A DNA stretch of 53,155 bases from a virus, in IMG/VR virus record IMGVR_UViG_3300029266_002291, positions 1-53,155 of that record. One strand, written 5' to 3'. Both the position numbers and the translations under genes were made by a program. Positions within the stretch are counted from its first letter, which is position 1; each line of letters starts with the position of its first letter. Below are positions 39,861-46,920 of the stretch, piece after piece. Under the pieces are notes generated by a model. It was not told the origin of the DNA, ran no database searches, and worked only from the letters and a program-made list of their open reading frames with translations.

Positions 39861-40330
39861 CGCCCGAGCCTGCTCTCCGGCGTCCCCGTCTTGGCCTCCC
39901 GGTCGAAGCGGGGACGTACCGGATCACGAGTGGGTTCGGGCTGCGGCGCAACGCCGACGGTACGGAGTCGATGCACCGCGGGGTCGACTTCGCGCACAAG
40001 ACCCCCGGCAAGGACTACTCCGGGGCCTCCATCTTCGCGATGGAGGACGGCGTCGTCGTCGAGGGATCCGATCGCGCGTCGGTGAGCGGTTTTGGCAACT
40101 GGGTCTGGCTGCGCCACATCATCGACGGCCAGGTGGTCGACACGATCTACGGCCACGTCTACCGGCAGGACATCACGGTAAAGAAGGGCGACCTGGTTGC
40201 CCGTGGGCAGAGGATCGCGAAGGTCGGCAACAACGGCGACTCGTCCAGTGCACACCTGCACGCCGAGGTGTGGCGGGGTGGGCGCACGGACGGCATCGCG
40301 GTGGATCCAGTACCCTGGATGGAGTCGTGA
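39857..40330 (+). CDS. M23-family (LytM-like) peptidase; start probably CTG
   Basis: Family homology begins well before the first ATG in the frame. YRITSGFGLRRNADGTESMH is the classic M23 opening with the first His after it (HRGVDFA), and HLHAEVWRGG carries the HxH zinc pair. Upstream the frame is open but has no ATG, GTG or TTG back into the amidase gene. CTG at 39857 overlaps the amidase stop as CTGA, exactly like the ATGA and GTGA overlaps elsewhere. This gives a 157-residue protein. ATG 39971 would remove the substrate-lid residues. A second lytic enzyme, cutting peptide cross-links, would complement the amidase. Confidence 0.75.
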   Translation: MTPEPALRRPRLGLPVEAGTYRITSGFGLRRNADGTESMHRGVDFAHKTPGKDYSGASIFAMEDGVVVEGSDRASVSGFGNWVWLRHIIDGQVVDTIYGHVYRQDITVKKGDLVARGQRIAKVGNNGDSSSAHLHAEVWRGGRTDGIAVDPVPWMES

Positions 40331-40545
40331 GCCTCCACGATCCCCGAGTCGGCCAGGTCGACGCCACGCCGACGGCCAAGGTCGCCGCTGGCTCACTGGC
40401 GGGCGCGGCCGTGACGATCCTGGTGTCAGTGACCAAGAGCTTCGGCTACGAGCTCGAGCCTGAGGTTGCCGCTGCACTGGTTGTCGTGGTGGGCTACGCG
40501 GCGGCGTACTTCAAGAAGAGTCGCCCCGGCGACATTGATCACTGA
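40327..40545 (+). CDS. Small membrane protein, holin candidate, 72 aa
   Basis: GTG 40327 overlaps the M23 stop (GTGA). Hydrophobic segments KVAAGSLAGAAVTILVSVTK and EVAAALVVVVGYAAAYFKK flank a short polar turn. A charged N-terminus (SLHDPRVGQVDATPTAK) and tail follow holin layout. It is directly downstream of both lysins. Confidence 0.6.
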   Translation: MSLHDPRVGQVDATPTAKVAAGSLAGAAVTILVSVTKSFGYELEPEVAAALVVVVGYAAAYFKKSRPGDIDH

Positions 40546-40571
40546 ACGTCCAGCCCACTCACAGGAACGGC

Positions 40572-40607
40572 ATGAGGCAGGTACGCTGAGATGCGTACCT
40601 GCCTCAT
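40572..40607 (+). terminator. Perfect 15-bp hairpin terminator in the lysis region
   Basis: ATGAGGCAGGTACGC pairs with GCGTACCTGCCTCAT around a 6-base loop, followed by CGCTTTGCG. A TACGCT at 40582 inside the stem resembles a -10 box. Confidence 0.75.
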
Positions 40608-40633
40608 CGCTTTGCGTAAGGAGATGACTCGCC

Positions 40634-40978
40634 GTGGAGTTGCTCGGCATCGACCCGGCGATCCTGATCTCCCCGGCCGCACTGCTCGGCATCGTCTTTC
40701 TTGGCTTCATGCTGGGGATCTTCTTCCCTCGCGCCACGGTCACGCGACTGTGGAAGCAGCTCGACGCGCGTGAGGCGGAGAACAAGGAGCTGCGCGACAC
40801 CCTCGACACGCAGGCCGACTCGATGGAGAAGCTGGCCAGCCAGGTGGGCGACGTGAAGACCGCTCTCCAGGGGGTGCTGTACGCCATGCAGGAGATCCAG
40901 GCCGCGGGTCGCTATGCTGCAGGTATGGAGCCCGCTCCGCGGACCCTCATGCAGAAGACTCGGGACGGGGAAGCGTGA
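40634..40978 (+). CDS. Membrane-anchored coiled-coil protein, 114 aa
   Basis: GTG 40634 follows GTAAGGAG. The N-terminal hydrophobic segment (LISPAALLGIVFLGFMLGIF) is one transmembrane helix. A charged coiled coil comes next (LWKQLDAREAENKELRDTLD, about 35-90). The layout resembles a spanin-like or holin-partner protein. It is coupled to the next gene by GTGA. Confidence 0.65.
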   Translation: MELLGIDPAILISPAALLGIVFLGFMLGIFFPRATVTRLWKQLDAREAENKELRDTLDTQADSMEKLASQVGDVKTALQGVLYAMQEIQAAGRYAAGMEPAPRTLMQKTRDGEA

Positions 40979-41199
40979 CCACCATGTGGCTGTTCGGCAA
41001 GGAGCCGCCCGCGAGGGGGTTGGAGATCTCTGAGCACACGCGCCGCGTGCGCAGTCGAACCGAGCGCCTGGCCGAAGCGATCGAGGCCCAGGGCGTAGAG
41101 ACCCGCGCCGTCGCGCGCGAGGCCGAGCAGATCCGACAGAACAACCACTTCGGACCGGCACTCATCGCCGCGTTCTCGACCCCCCGGAGGAAGACGTGA
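40975..41199 (+). CDS. Small charged hypothetical protein, 74 aa
   Basis: GTG 40975 overlaps the previous stop. The protein is mainly an amphipathic helix (HTRRVRSRTERLAEAIEAQG). No membrane segment. It sits between two membrane protein genes, so a soluble lysis partner is possible; function unknown. Confidence 0.55.
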   Translation: MTTMWLFGKEPPARGLEISEHTRRVRSRTERLAEAIEAQGVETRAVAREAEQIRQNNHFGPALIAAFSTPRRKT

Positions 41200-41525
41200 T
41201 CGACGTCCTGCTGTACGCCGTCGTGGTGGTCACGCTGAGCTACCTGATCTACCGCTACCACCGGTACTCGACCTGGGAGCGAACGCCCGCGGGCCGCGCC
41301 TTCATGCTCATGAAGGTCTGCCTGCTCGCGCTAAGCCTATACGGGCTGGCCAACGTATGGTTCCTCAGCGGCACGGCCGAGGATGCGATCCGGGCGGTCA
41401 TCACGCTGTCCATCACCGGTGCGCTGATCTACCAGACCCGCGTCGTCATCGACAGCCAGGGAGGCTTCCGCCGGAGCAAGCGCGAGGCGGCCGAGCTGGA
41501 GGAGCCGCATCAGCCCATGACGTAG
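41196..41525 (+). CDS. Multi-pass membrane protein, 109 aa; holin candidate
   Basis: GTG 41196 overlaps the previous stop. Three hydrophobic helices are visible: LLYAVVVVTLSYLIYRY, FMLMKVCLLALSLYGLANVW and AIRAVITLSITGALIYQT, with a charged tail of about 25 residues. This layout fits a holin-like protein. It ends the rightward operon and converges with the Endo VII gene, overlapping it by 16 bases. Confidence 0.65.
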   Translation: MIDVLLYAVVVVTLSYLIYRYHRYSTWERTPAGRAFMLMKVCLLALSLYGLANVWFLSGTAEDAIRAVITLSITGALIYQTRVVIDSQGGFRRSKREAAELEEPHQPMT

Positions 41526-42115
41526 GTCATGGGGTGCTCGCCGGAGCGCATCCGCTCGAGCGGACTCTTCTCGACGTACGCCAGCGCCCTCTGCGCCACG
41601 CTCAGCTCATTCAGGAGCTTCGCCAGGGTCTTGTTGCACCCCCACTCTGGCGAGGCGCACAGCAACCCCCTGACGGCGTTCGTGCGGTGGTCGTGGTCGA
41701 CGGCCAGTCGGCGGGCCCGCGGCTTCTCCCCGCAGATGTAGCAGCGGCCCTGCTGCCACTCCAGGAGCGCGGCGTACTCCTCGGGGCTGATGTCGTACGT
41801 GCGAGCTACCTGGGAGGCCCTGGATGCCTGTGAGGCGTGCGCGCGGCACTTCGAAGCGCGGCTGTACTCGATCGGCACCTGCTGCTGGCAGCCTGAGCAC
41901 CAGCGCCAGCCGGGGTGCCACTCCCGCTCCGGCATCCGGGCGCGGTACTCATAGCCGGGCTTCCCCTCGGCGCGGGCCCGGCGGCGCTCGGCGTACATCA
42001 CTTGGTCGTCGATCGGCTGCTTGGCCAGCCAGCACCAGCTGCACCGGTGCGCGGGGAGCTTCTTCTTGCGCTTCCCGCAGTCGATGCAGAGTGCTGGTAC
42101 TGACTTCTTGCTCAT
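41510..42115 (-). CDS. Recombination endonuclease VII-like protein
   Basis: The 201-residue protein from ATG 42115 has zinc Cys pairs (CIDCG, CSWCW, CSGC) in the N-terminal half. The Endo VII domain reads ISPEEYAALLEWQQGRCYIC, RRLAVDHDHRTNAVRGLLC and WGCNKTLAKLLN. Endo VII resolves branched DNA before packaging. It is the last gene of the leftward arm. A candidate earlier ATG (42142) overlaps the tRNA-like element and is less likely. Confidence 0.8.
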   Translation of the reverse strand: MSKKSVPALCIDCGKRKKKLPAHRCSWCWLAKQPIDDQVMYAERRRARAEGKPGYEYRARMPEREWHPGWRWCSGCQQQVPIEYSRASKCRAHASQASRASQVARTYDISPEEYAALLEWQQGRCYICGEKPRARRLAVDHDHRTNAVRGLLCASPEWGCNKTLAKLLNELSVAQRALAYVEKSPLERMRSGEHPMTYVMG

Positions 42116-42116
42116 G

Positions 42117-42190
42117 TGGGGTGGTGAGGACTCGAACCCCACTCGCGCGAGTATGCCCCGCGCTCTACCGGTGACTCGTCAGTCCACCCC
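42117..42190 (-). tRNA. tRNA-like element, possible tRNA-Met(CAU) or a decayed tRNA
   Basis: On the minus strand the ends GGGGTGG and CCACCCC form a 7-bp acceptor stem with discriminator A. A T-arm TGGGG-TTCGAGT-CCTCA is perfect in form. An anticodon arm CGCGG-GGCATAC-TCGCG gives anticodon CAU. Two faults stand out. Position 33 is G rather than U, and the D-stem 5' half does not pair with GAGC in GGTAGAGC. CCA is not encoded. It lies two bases before the Endo VII start. It may be an inactive or divergent tRNA. Confidence 0.4.
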
Positions 42191-42193
42191 AGG

Positions 42194-42217
42194 CCCTCCC
42201 CGCCGGAGCGGGGAGGG
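42194..42217 (-). terminator. Hairpin terminator of the leftward arm
   Basis: CCCTCCCCGC and GCGGGGAGGG form a 10-bp stem with loop CGGA, seven bases past the stop of the secreted microprotein gene on the minus strand. It separates that operon from the tRNA-like element and the Endo VII gene. Confidence 0.7.
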
Positions 42218-42223
42218 GGTCGA

Positions 42224-42394
42224 TCAGGTGATGCCCGCGTGGCAGATGACGGGGCCACCCCAGAAGAAGTGGCAGTGCCAGGTGGCCCTGGCCATGCCCG
42301 GCGACGGCTCGGCGCTGGCCGCGGGAGCGGCGGCGAGGCCGACGCCACCGGCGATGACGAGGCTCCCCAGCACGGCGAGCAGGCGACGGCGCAT
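42224..42394 (-). CDS. Secreted microprotein with two Cys, 56 aa
   Basis: The start MRRRLLAVLGSLVIAGGVGL and APAASA-EP form a clear Sec signal peptide with a cleavage site near residue 28. The mature part of about 28 residues contains WHCHFFWGGPVICH, with two Cys and two His that could form a disulphide or bind metal. The ATG overlaps the upstream stop (TGATG). It is likely exported by the infected host cell; function unknown. Confidence 0.7.
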   Translation of the reverse strand: MRRRLLAVLGSLVIAGGVGLAAAPAASAEPSPGMARATWHCHFFWGGPVICHAGIT

Positions 42395-42879
42395 CACTCG
42401 TCGCCGAACGGGTCGTCGTCGGGCGCGTCGCCGGACACGTCGGGCTCCGGCTCGGGCTCCTTGGCCTTGGCCGCCTTCGCCCGCGACTTCGGAGCGGACT
42501 TCGGCTCCTCGGCGACGGCGACGGCGTCGCCGTTCTCGCTGGCCTGGAACTCCTGCTCCGCCTGGATGGTGTCGTCGACGTCGGCCGCCGGGTCCACGAC
42601 GTCCTCAAGCGTCGGCGCCTCGTCGAGCTCGGCCTGCGCCTGGTCGTCGGGGAAGCCGTCGTCGCTGTCCTGGTTGGCGAGGTGAGCGTCGAGGTCGAAC
42701 TCCTCGGGCAGGTCGGGGTGCGCGAGGCGCCACTTCAGCTCACGCTGCGCCCGGTTCACCTCGGCGTTGGCCTCGGTCGCCTTCTCGACGGCGAGGGTGT
42801 GCTTCTTCTGGGCGCGGCCGACGACGTCGCGCGCCTTGACGGCGTCGTCGATGGCCTTCTCTGCTGCAGTCTTGGGCAT
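42394..42879 (-). CDS. Coiled-coil protein with acidic C-terminal tip, 161 aa
   Basis: ATG 42879 follows CAGGAGGT. Residues 1-60 are a charged helix (AEKAIDDAVKARDVVGRAQK). The middle is highly acidic, then a basic Ala/Lys stretch (KSRAKAAKAKEPEPE) precedes an end DDDPFGDE that resembles the partner-binding tip of SSB proteins. It lies between the putative SSB and a secreted protein. It may be a replication accessory protein; no family recognised. Confidence 0.6.
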   Translation of the reverse strand: MPKTAAEKAIDDAVKARDVVGRAQKKHTLAVEKATEANAEVNRAQRELKWRLAHPDLPEEFDLDAHLANQDSDDGFPDDQAQAELDEAPTLEDVVDPAADVDDTIQAEQEFQASENGDAVAVAEEPKSAPKSRAKAAKAKEPEPEPDVSGDAPDDDPFGDE

Positions 42880-42920
42880 GTGAACCTCCTGGGTTCGGGG
42901 TGTTGTGGAGGGGGTGGTGC

Positions 42921-42964
42921 GGGCGGGCGCCGGGTGATGTGGAGAGGTCCGCCGGCGCCCGCCC
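42921..42964 (-). terminator. 13-bp hairpin after the SSB-like gene
   Basis: GGGCGGGCGCCGG pairs perfectly with CCGGCGCCCGCCC around an 18-base loop, eight bases past the SSB-like gene stop on the minus strand. It could be a terminator or an attenuator. Confidence 0.65.
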
Positions 42965-42972
42965 GAGTCGCG

Positions 42973-43641
42973 CTAGACGACCAGTGCGTCCCCGCGCATC
43001 AGCGCGACGTCGAAGCCGGTCCGGTGGGCGAACGGCGGCTCGTCCTCGGCGTCGGCGCCGCCCGCGAACGGGTCACCGCCGGTGGTCGGCTCGGACTTGG
43101 CCGCCGGGTCACCCCAGGGGTCCGAGTCCTCCGACGCCTGGCCGGAGTTCTCGGTCAGCGGGTCGTCGTTGGTCGGCGGCAGCTCGGCGCCGACCTTGAT
43201 GACCGCCTTGAACATCTTGGGGTGGTTGCCCTTCTTGGCGGGCACCGACTTGTCGTCGCCGACGTACTGGAGGGCCAGCGTGTCGCCCGGCTTCAGGCGG
43301 TAGTTCGGGTCCTCCAGCTCTTCGCGGACCTTCTTCTGGGCCGCGACGATCTGCCGGTACATCGAGGTGGTGGCCTTCTTGCCCATCTTCTTGGCCCACA
43401 GCGACCGCTTCTCGCCGTCGTCCTCGACGGACGCGACGAGCACGAGCTTGGGGTCGCCGTTGTCCCAGCGCTCCACCTCGCCGTCGTCGTCCTTCTGCTC
43501 GAGGAGCTTGGGCCAGTCGAGCACCTTCAGCTTGACCCACTCCCCCTTGGGGTGGCCGCCGTTGGGCTCGTGGAAGGAGACCGCCGGGACGGATTCGAAG
43601 GACTCGAGGGGGTCCTGCTCGGGGCGCTGGCTGCTCGTCAT
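42973..43641 (-). CDS. Putative single-stranded DNA-binding protein, 222 aa
   Basis: The protein has an OB-like beta segment with GEWVKLKVLDWPKLLEQKDD, KLVLVASVEDDGEKRSLWAK and YRLKPGDTLALQYVGDDKSV. The disordered acidic C-terminus contains DPWGDP and DPFAGG motifs, typical of phage SSBs that recruit partners. The end (TGFDVALMRGDALVV) is unusual. The ATG overlaps the upstream stop (ATGA). A replication role fits its neighbours (exonuclease and helicases). Confidence 0.5.
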   Translation of the reverse strand: MTSSQRPEQDPLESFESVPAVSFHEPNGGHPKGEWVKLKVLDWPKLLEQKDDDGEVERWDNGDPKLVLVASVEDDGEKRSLWAKKMGKKATTSMYRQIVAAQKKVREELEDPNYRLKPGDTLALQYVGDDKSVPAKKGNHPKMFKAVIKVGAELPPTNDDPLTENSGQASEDSDPWGDPAAKSEPTTGGDPFAGGADAEDEPPFAHRTGFDVALMRGDALVV

Positions 43642-43913
43642 GTTCGTACCTCGTCTTCGTTGGGGTTCGTTGTGGTGTTGCTGAAGTCACCGTACTCGAC
43701 TCCTACTCGATGTGCAAACTCATCGAGAGTCGCTTGCAGCTCGCGCCGCATCACGGCCTTGGCCGCGGTCATCCAGAGCCCGAACTCGACGTGCCCGAGC
43801 TCTCCGCACAGGATGGTCATCCGCGCCTTGTCAACCTGGAAGGCATACCAGGGGAGCTGATCGACCTCGACCACGAGGAAGCCACCGACCCGCTGGGTCT
43901 TGCGGACGGTCAT
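43638..43913 (-). CDS. Hypothetical protein, 91 aa
   Basis: ATG 43913 overlaps the upstream stop (ATGA), so I prefer it to the ATG at 43940. The product (MTVRKTQRVGGFLVVEVDQL) has a beta strand pattern, then a helical part with ARMTILCGELGHVEFGLWMT. Function unknown. It is coupled to the SSB-like gene. Confidence 0.6.
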   Translation of the reverse strand: MTVRKTQRVGGFLVVEVDQLPWYAFQVDKARMTILCGELGHVEFGLWMTAAKAVMRRELQATLDEFAHRVGVEYGDFSNTTTNPNEDEVRT

Positions 43914-44086
43914 CGGTTGTCGATCCAGAGCTGATCGCATTCGACTGGCGTGTGGTCAGGAGGCGTCGGGTCGCCGGGCTGCCAACCCACGGGGAGCCGA
44001 GGGCCCGCGCAGAGCAGGGTGCTAGGCATGCGTCCCCGGAAGGTGGTCAGGCAGCTGGGGCACTGCCAGCCGATGAAGATCCTCAC
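43910..44086 (-). CDS. Small zinc-ribbon-like protein, 58 aa
   Basis: GTG 44086 overlaps the upstream stop (GTGA), and its stop overlaps the next ATG (ATGA). The product has CPSC (VRIFIGWQCPSCLTTFRGRM) and two later Cys (LLCAGP, VECDQ). A four-Cys zinc knuckle is plausible. Function unknown. Confidence 0.55.
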   Translation of the reverse strand: MRIFIGWQCPSCLTTFRGRMPSTLLCAGPRLPVGWQPGDPTPPDHTPVECDQLWIDNR

Positions 44087-44262
44087 TCTGGCGCTCGTTC
44101 GTGCGCCAGACGAAGTGCAAAAAGTCCATGCTTCATGGCGAACGACCAGGACACTTCCGAGCCAGAGTTGACCAACCCGCCTTCGTCATAGATGTCCCAC
44201 CACCACTTGAAGTGGCGACGTTCGGCACCAGGCGCCTTGTAGACCTTGAGATAGACCCTCAT
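44083..44262 (-). CDS. Small conserved protein with WDIYD motif, 59 aa
   Basis: The product reads MRVYLKVYKAPGAERRHFKW, then WWDIYDEGGLVNSGSEVSWS. It shares its design (beta start, Lys-Val-x-Lys, W-x-WDIYD) with the gene at 47622, so the two look like paralogues. It overlaps the exonuclease stop (ATGA). The fold looks like a small beta sheet; function unknown. Confidence 0.6.
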   Translation of the reverse strand: MRVYLKVYKAPGAERRHFKWWWDIYDEGGLVNSGSEVSWSFAMKHGLFALRLAHERAPE

Positions 44263-45320
44263 CCCTGCCCCCTCTCGCGGATGGCCTTCCAGCCGTAGGA
44301 CATCAGGTCGTCGGTCCAGACGTCCTTGAACTCGCGGTACAGCTCCTTCATGACCGCCTTGGTCGGCGTCTCCATGGCGTCGATCAGGCTGCGGACGTGG
44401 TCCTCCATCAGGAGGTCGGTGTCCAGCGGCTGCTTCTTCTTCGTCATCGTGTGCCGCTTGCGGTAGTCGCGGGCCTCGATGGCGATGCGCGCGCCGATCC
44501 GCCCCTCCTCCAGGTCCAGCGGCCACCACTCGGCCTCGACGCGGCCGTGCTCGTCGGGGTCGGCGGAGACCTGCAGTCGGATCCCGTAGTCGGGGTCGAC
44601 GTCCCACCCCTGGTCGGCGTACGTGGTGCGCAGGTGATTGCCGTCGTCGTCGACCTCGTACGGGTCGCCGCCCTCGTAGACGGCCAGCTGCACCTGGTCG
44701 GCGTCGATGTTGATGCGGCCCGACTTGAGGTCGATCAGCACCAGCTTCTTCCGCCACGGCACCTCGGCCAGGAGGTCGAAGCTGCCCGCGGACATCAGCC
44801 GGTCGTTGGCGACGAACAGCTCGCGCACCACCGGCTTGATCCGCAGGCGGTCCATGGAACGCTGGATCGCCTCGACGTGCAGCTGCATGTACTCCGGCAC
44901 GTCGGCGAGGACGTCGTCCCCCTGCTCCATGAAGCGGTGCAGCGCGGAGCCGAAGTCCCGTCGCTGGTGGGCCTTCGCACGCTCCAGGGCACGCTCCCCG
45001 ACCTCGTCGAGGATGCGGCCCTCCTCCTTGTTCCGCCCGGCGTCCCGTTCGCCGAGGCCGGTGGAGTAGGTGGAGGAACCCGCCAGCGCGCTGAGCTCGG
45101 CGTCCATGCCGGTGCCCTTGATCTTCATGCGGGTCTGCCAGAGCTGCAGCCCATGCGTGCTCTGGATCTCCTTGGCCAGCGTCGAGGCCGACGTGTAGGG
45201 CACCGGGCCCCAGCCGTCGGCGCGGTACAGCAGCGCCCGTCCCCAGCGGTCGCGGGGGACGCCGGAACGGTCGAGGGGGGTCGAGTCGTCGAGCGGATCG
45301 AGGGCGGGCATCTGGCTCAC
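44259..45320 (-). CDS. RecB/Cas4-like PD-(D/E)XK exonuclease, 353 aa
   Basis: The protein has the RecB-nuclease motifs in order: His128 in FGSALHRFM, Asp182 in SAGSFDLLAEV, Asp197-x-Lys199 in LVLIDLKSG, and Gln in DQVQLAVYEGG. The N-terminal region (PYTSASTLAKEIQ) is also typical. It would resect or degrade DNA ends during recombination or host genome breakdown. The first codon is GTG at 45320, overlapping the upstream stop (GTGA). Confidence 0.8.
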   Translation of the reverse strand: MSQMPALDPLDDSTPLDRSGVPRDRWGRALLYRADGWGPVPYTSASTLAKEIQSTHGLQLWQTRMKIKGTGMDAELSALAGSSTYSTGLGERDAGRNKEEGRILDEVGERALERAKAHQRRDFGSALHRFMEQGDDVLADVPEYMQLHVEAIQRSMDRLRIKPVVRELFVANDRLMSAGSFDLLAEVPWRKKLVLIDLKSGRINIDADQVQLAVYEGGDPYEVDDDGNHLRTTYADQGWDVDPDYGIRLQVSADPDEHGRVEAEWWPLDLEEGRIGARIAIEARDYRKRHTMTKKKQPLDTDLLMEDHVRSLIDAMETPTKAVMKELYREFKDVWTDDLMSYGWKAIRERGQG

Positions 45321-45487
45321 TCCTGCGCCCCCTCGATCGCCTGGGCCTCATCCTCGGTGATGATCGCGTTGCCGCTGACGCCGAGCTCGAACACCGACTC
45401 ACGGTTGATCCAGTCGAAGTCGACCACGGTGTCGTTGTCGGCCAGCAGCTTGCGCATCACGCTGGCGAGCTCTGCGTCTCCACGCAT
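45317..45487 (-). CDS. Small acidic hypothetical protein, 56 aa
   Basis: The product (MRGDAELASVMRKLLADNDT, then VVDFDWINRESVFELGVSGN) is acidic and helical. It overlaps both neighbours (TGATG upstream, GTGA downstream). No family recognised. Coupling to the exonuclease suggests a linked role. Confidence 0.6.
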   Translation of the reverse strand: MRGDAELASVMRKLLADNDTVVDFDWINRESVFELGVSGNAIITEDEAQAIEGAQE

Positions 45488-45762
45488 CACGGCTCGACCA
45501 CCACATTGACGTACGTCCGAGTGTCGCCGAGGCCGCGGGTCCAGATCGCCTCGTTGCCACCGTCGAGCGTTATGTGCTCGGGGTCGCCGCTCGGCGTCAG
45601 GCCGAGCACGCGGTGTAGGCCGCCGCCGATGGTCAGCAGGTCTTCGGAGCCCTCCGAGCTGGTCGCCAGGCGCTTGCCGGTGGTGCCGTCGAGGTACTTC
45701 CAGCGCCAGCCGCCGCCGGACATCCGCGGGCGGCTTGAGCGGTAGATGACGACGCGGTCCAT
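45487..45762 (-). CDS. DUF1508/YegP-like small protein, 91 aa
   Basis: The start MDRVVIYRSSRPRMSGGGWR leads into WKYLDGTTGKRLATSSEGSE, which resembles YegP-type repeats (a stressed beta hairpin with RxxNGxxxASSEGY). The later region is unlike the family. The assignment is tentative. ATG 45762 overlaps the upstream stop (TGATG). Confidence 0.5.
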   Translation of the reverse strand: MDRVVIYRSSRPRMSGGGWRWKYLDGTTGKRLATSSEGSEDLLTIGGGLHRVLGLTPSGDPEHITLDGGNEAIWTRGLGDTRTYVNVVVEP

Positions 45763-45998
45763 CACTTCTCCGCCTGCTTCGTCCAGACCTGCCACGAGCC
45801 GGGAGCGAAGTACTGCACCAGGACGATGTTGATCAGGAACGCCTGCCAGTAGCTGACGCCCAGGTCGGGCAGGAGGGCGCCGAGCACGAGCATGAGCACC
45901 CAGGCCCGCACGAACCACAGCACGATGCTGGTGGCGAAGTTGAGACCGAACGTGCCCTTGGGCCGGACGATCGTGACCGGCATCGGCGCGGTGGTCAT
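45762..45998 (-). CDS. Membrane protein, 78 aa
   Basis: The product has two hydrophobic helices, FATSIVLWFVRAWVLMLVLG and WQAFLINIVLVQYFAPG, after a polar start (MTTAPMPVTIVRPKGTFGLN). ATG 45998 overlaps the upstream stop (TGATG). Function unknown. Confidence 0.65.
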   Translation of the reverse strand: MTTAPMPVTIVRPKGTFGLNFATSIVLWFVRAWVLMLVLGALLPDLGVSYWQAFLINIVLVQYFAPGSWQVWTKQAEK

Positions 45999-46501
45999 CA
46001 GCCCTTCACCACCGAGACGAACGTCCGGCCGCGCGTGTCGGCGTAGGTCATGTCCTCGGCGGTCGCGATGGCCTCCGTGTGCGCCTTCTTGAGGACATGG
46101 TGCAGGCGGTCGTTGACCTTCCTGGCCGCCCCGTGCTCCGCGTTGACCATCTCCTCCTCGGTCATCTCGTCGGTGACCCCGGCGAGCTCGATCTCGATGG
46201 CGGCCAGGTGCGCCTCGACGTTCTCCTGCATCGCTGGGGTGGCCTCGACGAGGCGGAAGTCGACCCGTGCGAGGCCGAGAAGGTTCTGCTCCTCGCGGTC
46301 GGCGACCCACTGGCGCCGGACGTAGCGGCGGGTGGCCTTCTTCTGCTCGCGCGCCGCCTGGCGGGCCCGGAGCCGCCGGACCTGACGGGCGGAGAGCTGG
46401 ACCTGCCGGTCGGCCTGGCTCGACTTGGCGGCAAGCGCTTCGGCCATCTGGGACTTCATCCGCAGCGTCTGCGCCGCTGCGTCGCTGTACTTGATCTCCA
46501 T
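45998..46501 (-). CDS. Basic coiled-coil protein, 167 aa
   Basis: ATG 46501 (MEIKYSDAAAQTL) is better spaced from GAGAGG than ATG 46510. The product has a strongly basic helix (ARQVRRLRARQAAREQKKAT), then a long acidic helix (MQENVEAHLAAIEIELAGVT). It may bind nucleic acid. It is the first gene after the operator-like motif at 46535. Function unknown. Confidence 0.6.
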   Translation of the reverse strand: MEIKYSDAAAQTLRMKSQMAEALAAKSSQADRQVQLSARQVRRLRARQAAREQKKATRRYVRRQWVADREEQNLLGLARVDFRLVEATPAMQENVEAHLAAIEIELAGVTDEMTEEEMVNAEHGAARKVNDRLHHVLKKAHTEAIATAEDMTYADTRGRTFVSVVKG

Positions 46502-46534
46502 GGTGGACATCCTCTCGTCGTGGTGCAGTGGAAG

Positions 46535-46554
46535 TGAGTGTAGACCTACTTGTC
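46535..46554 (-). promoter_or_regulatory. 20-bp conserved operator/promoter motif, copy 1
   Basis: On the minus strand it reads GACAAGTAGGTCTACACTCA, with a TACACT -10-like box inside. A second copy with one change is at 47861. It overlaps the last codons of the gene at 46546 and lies 33 bases upstream of the ATG at 46501. Confidence 0.6.
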
Positions 46555-46920
46555 GAACGAGGGAAGCAGCTTCACCGCGTTCGCCAGCGCATCGTGGGCG
46601 TTGTCGATCTGCAGGTCAGTGGCATCGTCGGACTCCTCGAGGTCCACGAGGCTTCGTGCCGCGGCGATCACCTTGGCGTCGACCGCGGAACGGAGGAAGC
46701 CCAGCCGCGCGACCGCCCAGACGGTCTCGTTGCAGATCGCCCGTCGCTTGCGGTGTGCGTTCTCGTTCGAAGCGAGGTACTCCTCGAGCTGACTCTGCGC
46801 CGCCTCGGCGACCTCGGCCACCTCGCGGACCCGAATGGTCACCTGGTCCAGGGCCGCCTGCACCGAGGGCCAGACCTCCTTCGTCACGTCGCGGATCCGC
46901 AGCGTCATCGTGCTCGCCAT
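46546..46920 (-). CDS. Hypothetical helical protein, 124 aa
   Basis: The protein (MASTMTLRIRDVTKEVWPSV) is almost entirely helical, with AAQSQLEEYLASNENAHRKR and LRSAVDAKVIAAARSLVDLE. No Cys cluster or membrane segment. It shares one base with the HTH gene upstream (TGATG). Function unknown. Confidence 0.6.
   Translation of the reverse strand: MASTMTLRIRDVTKEVWPSVQAALDQVTIRVREVAEVAEAAQSQLEEYLASNENAHRKRRAICNETVWAVARLGFLRSAVDAKVIAAARSLVDLEESDDATDLQIDNAHDALANAVKLLPSFDK

Noticed and set aside
39971-40330. M23 peptidase starting at the first ATG
   Set aside because: It would drop the YRITSGFGLRRN segment, which is part of the M23 fold and is encoded in frame upstream.
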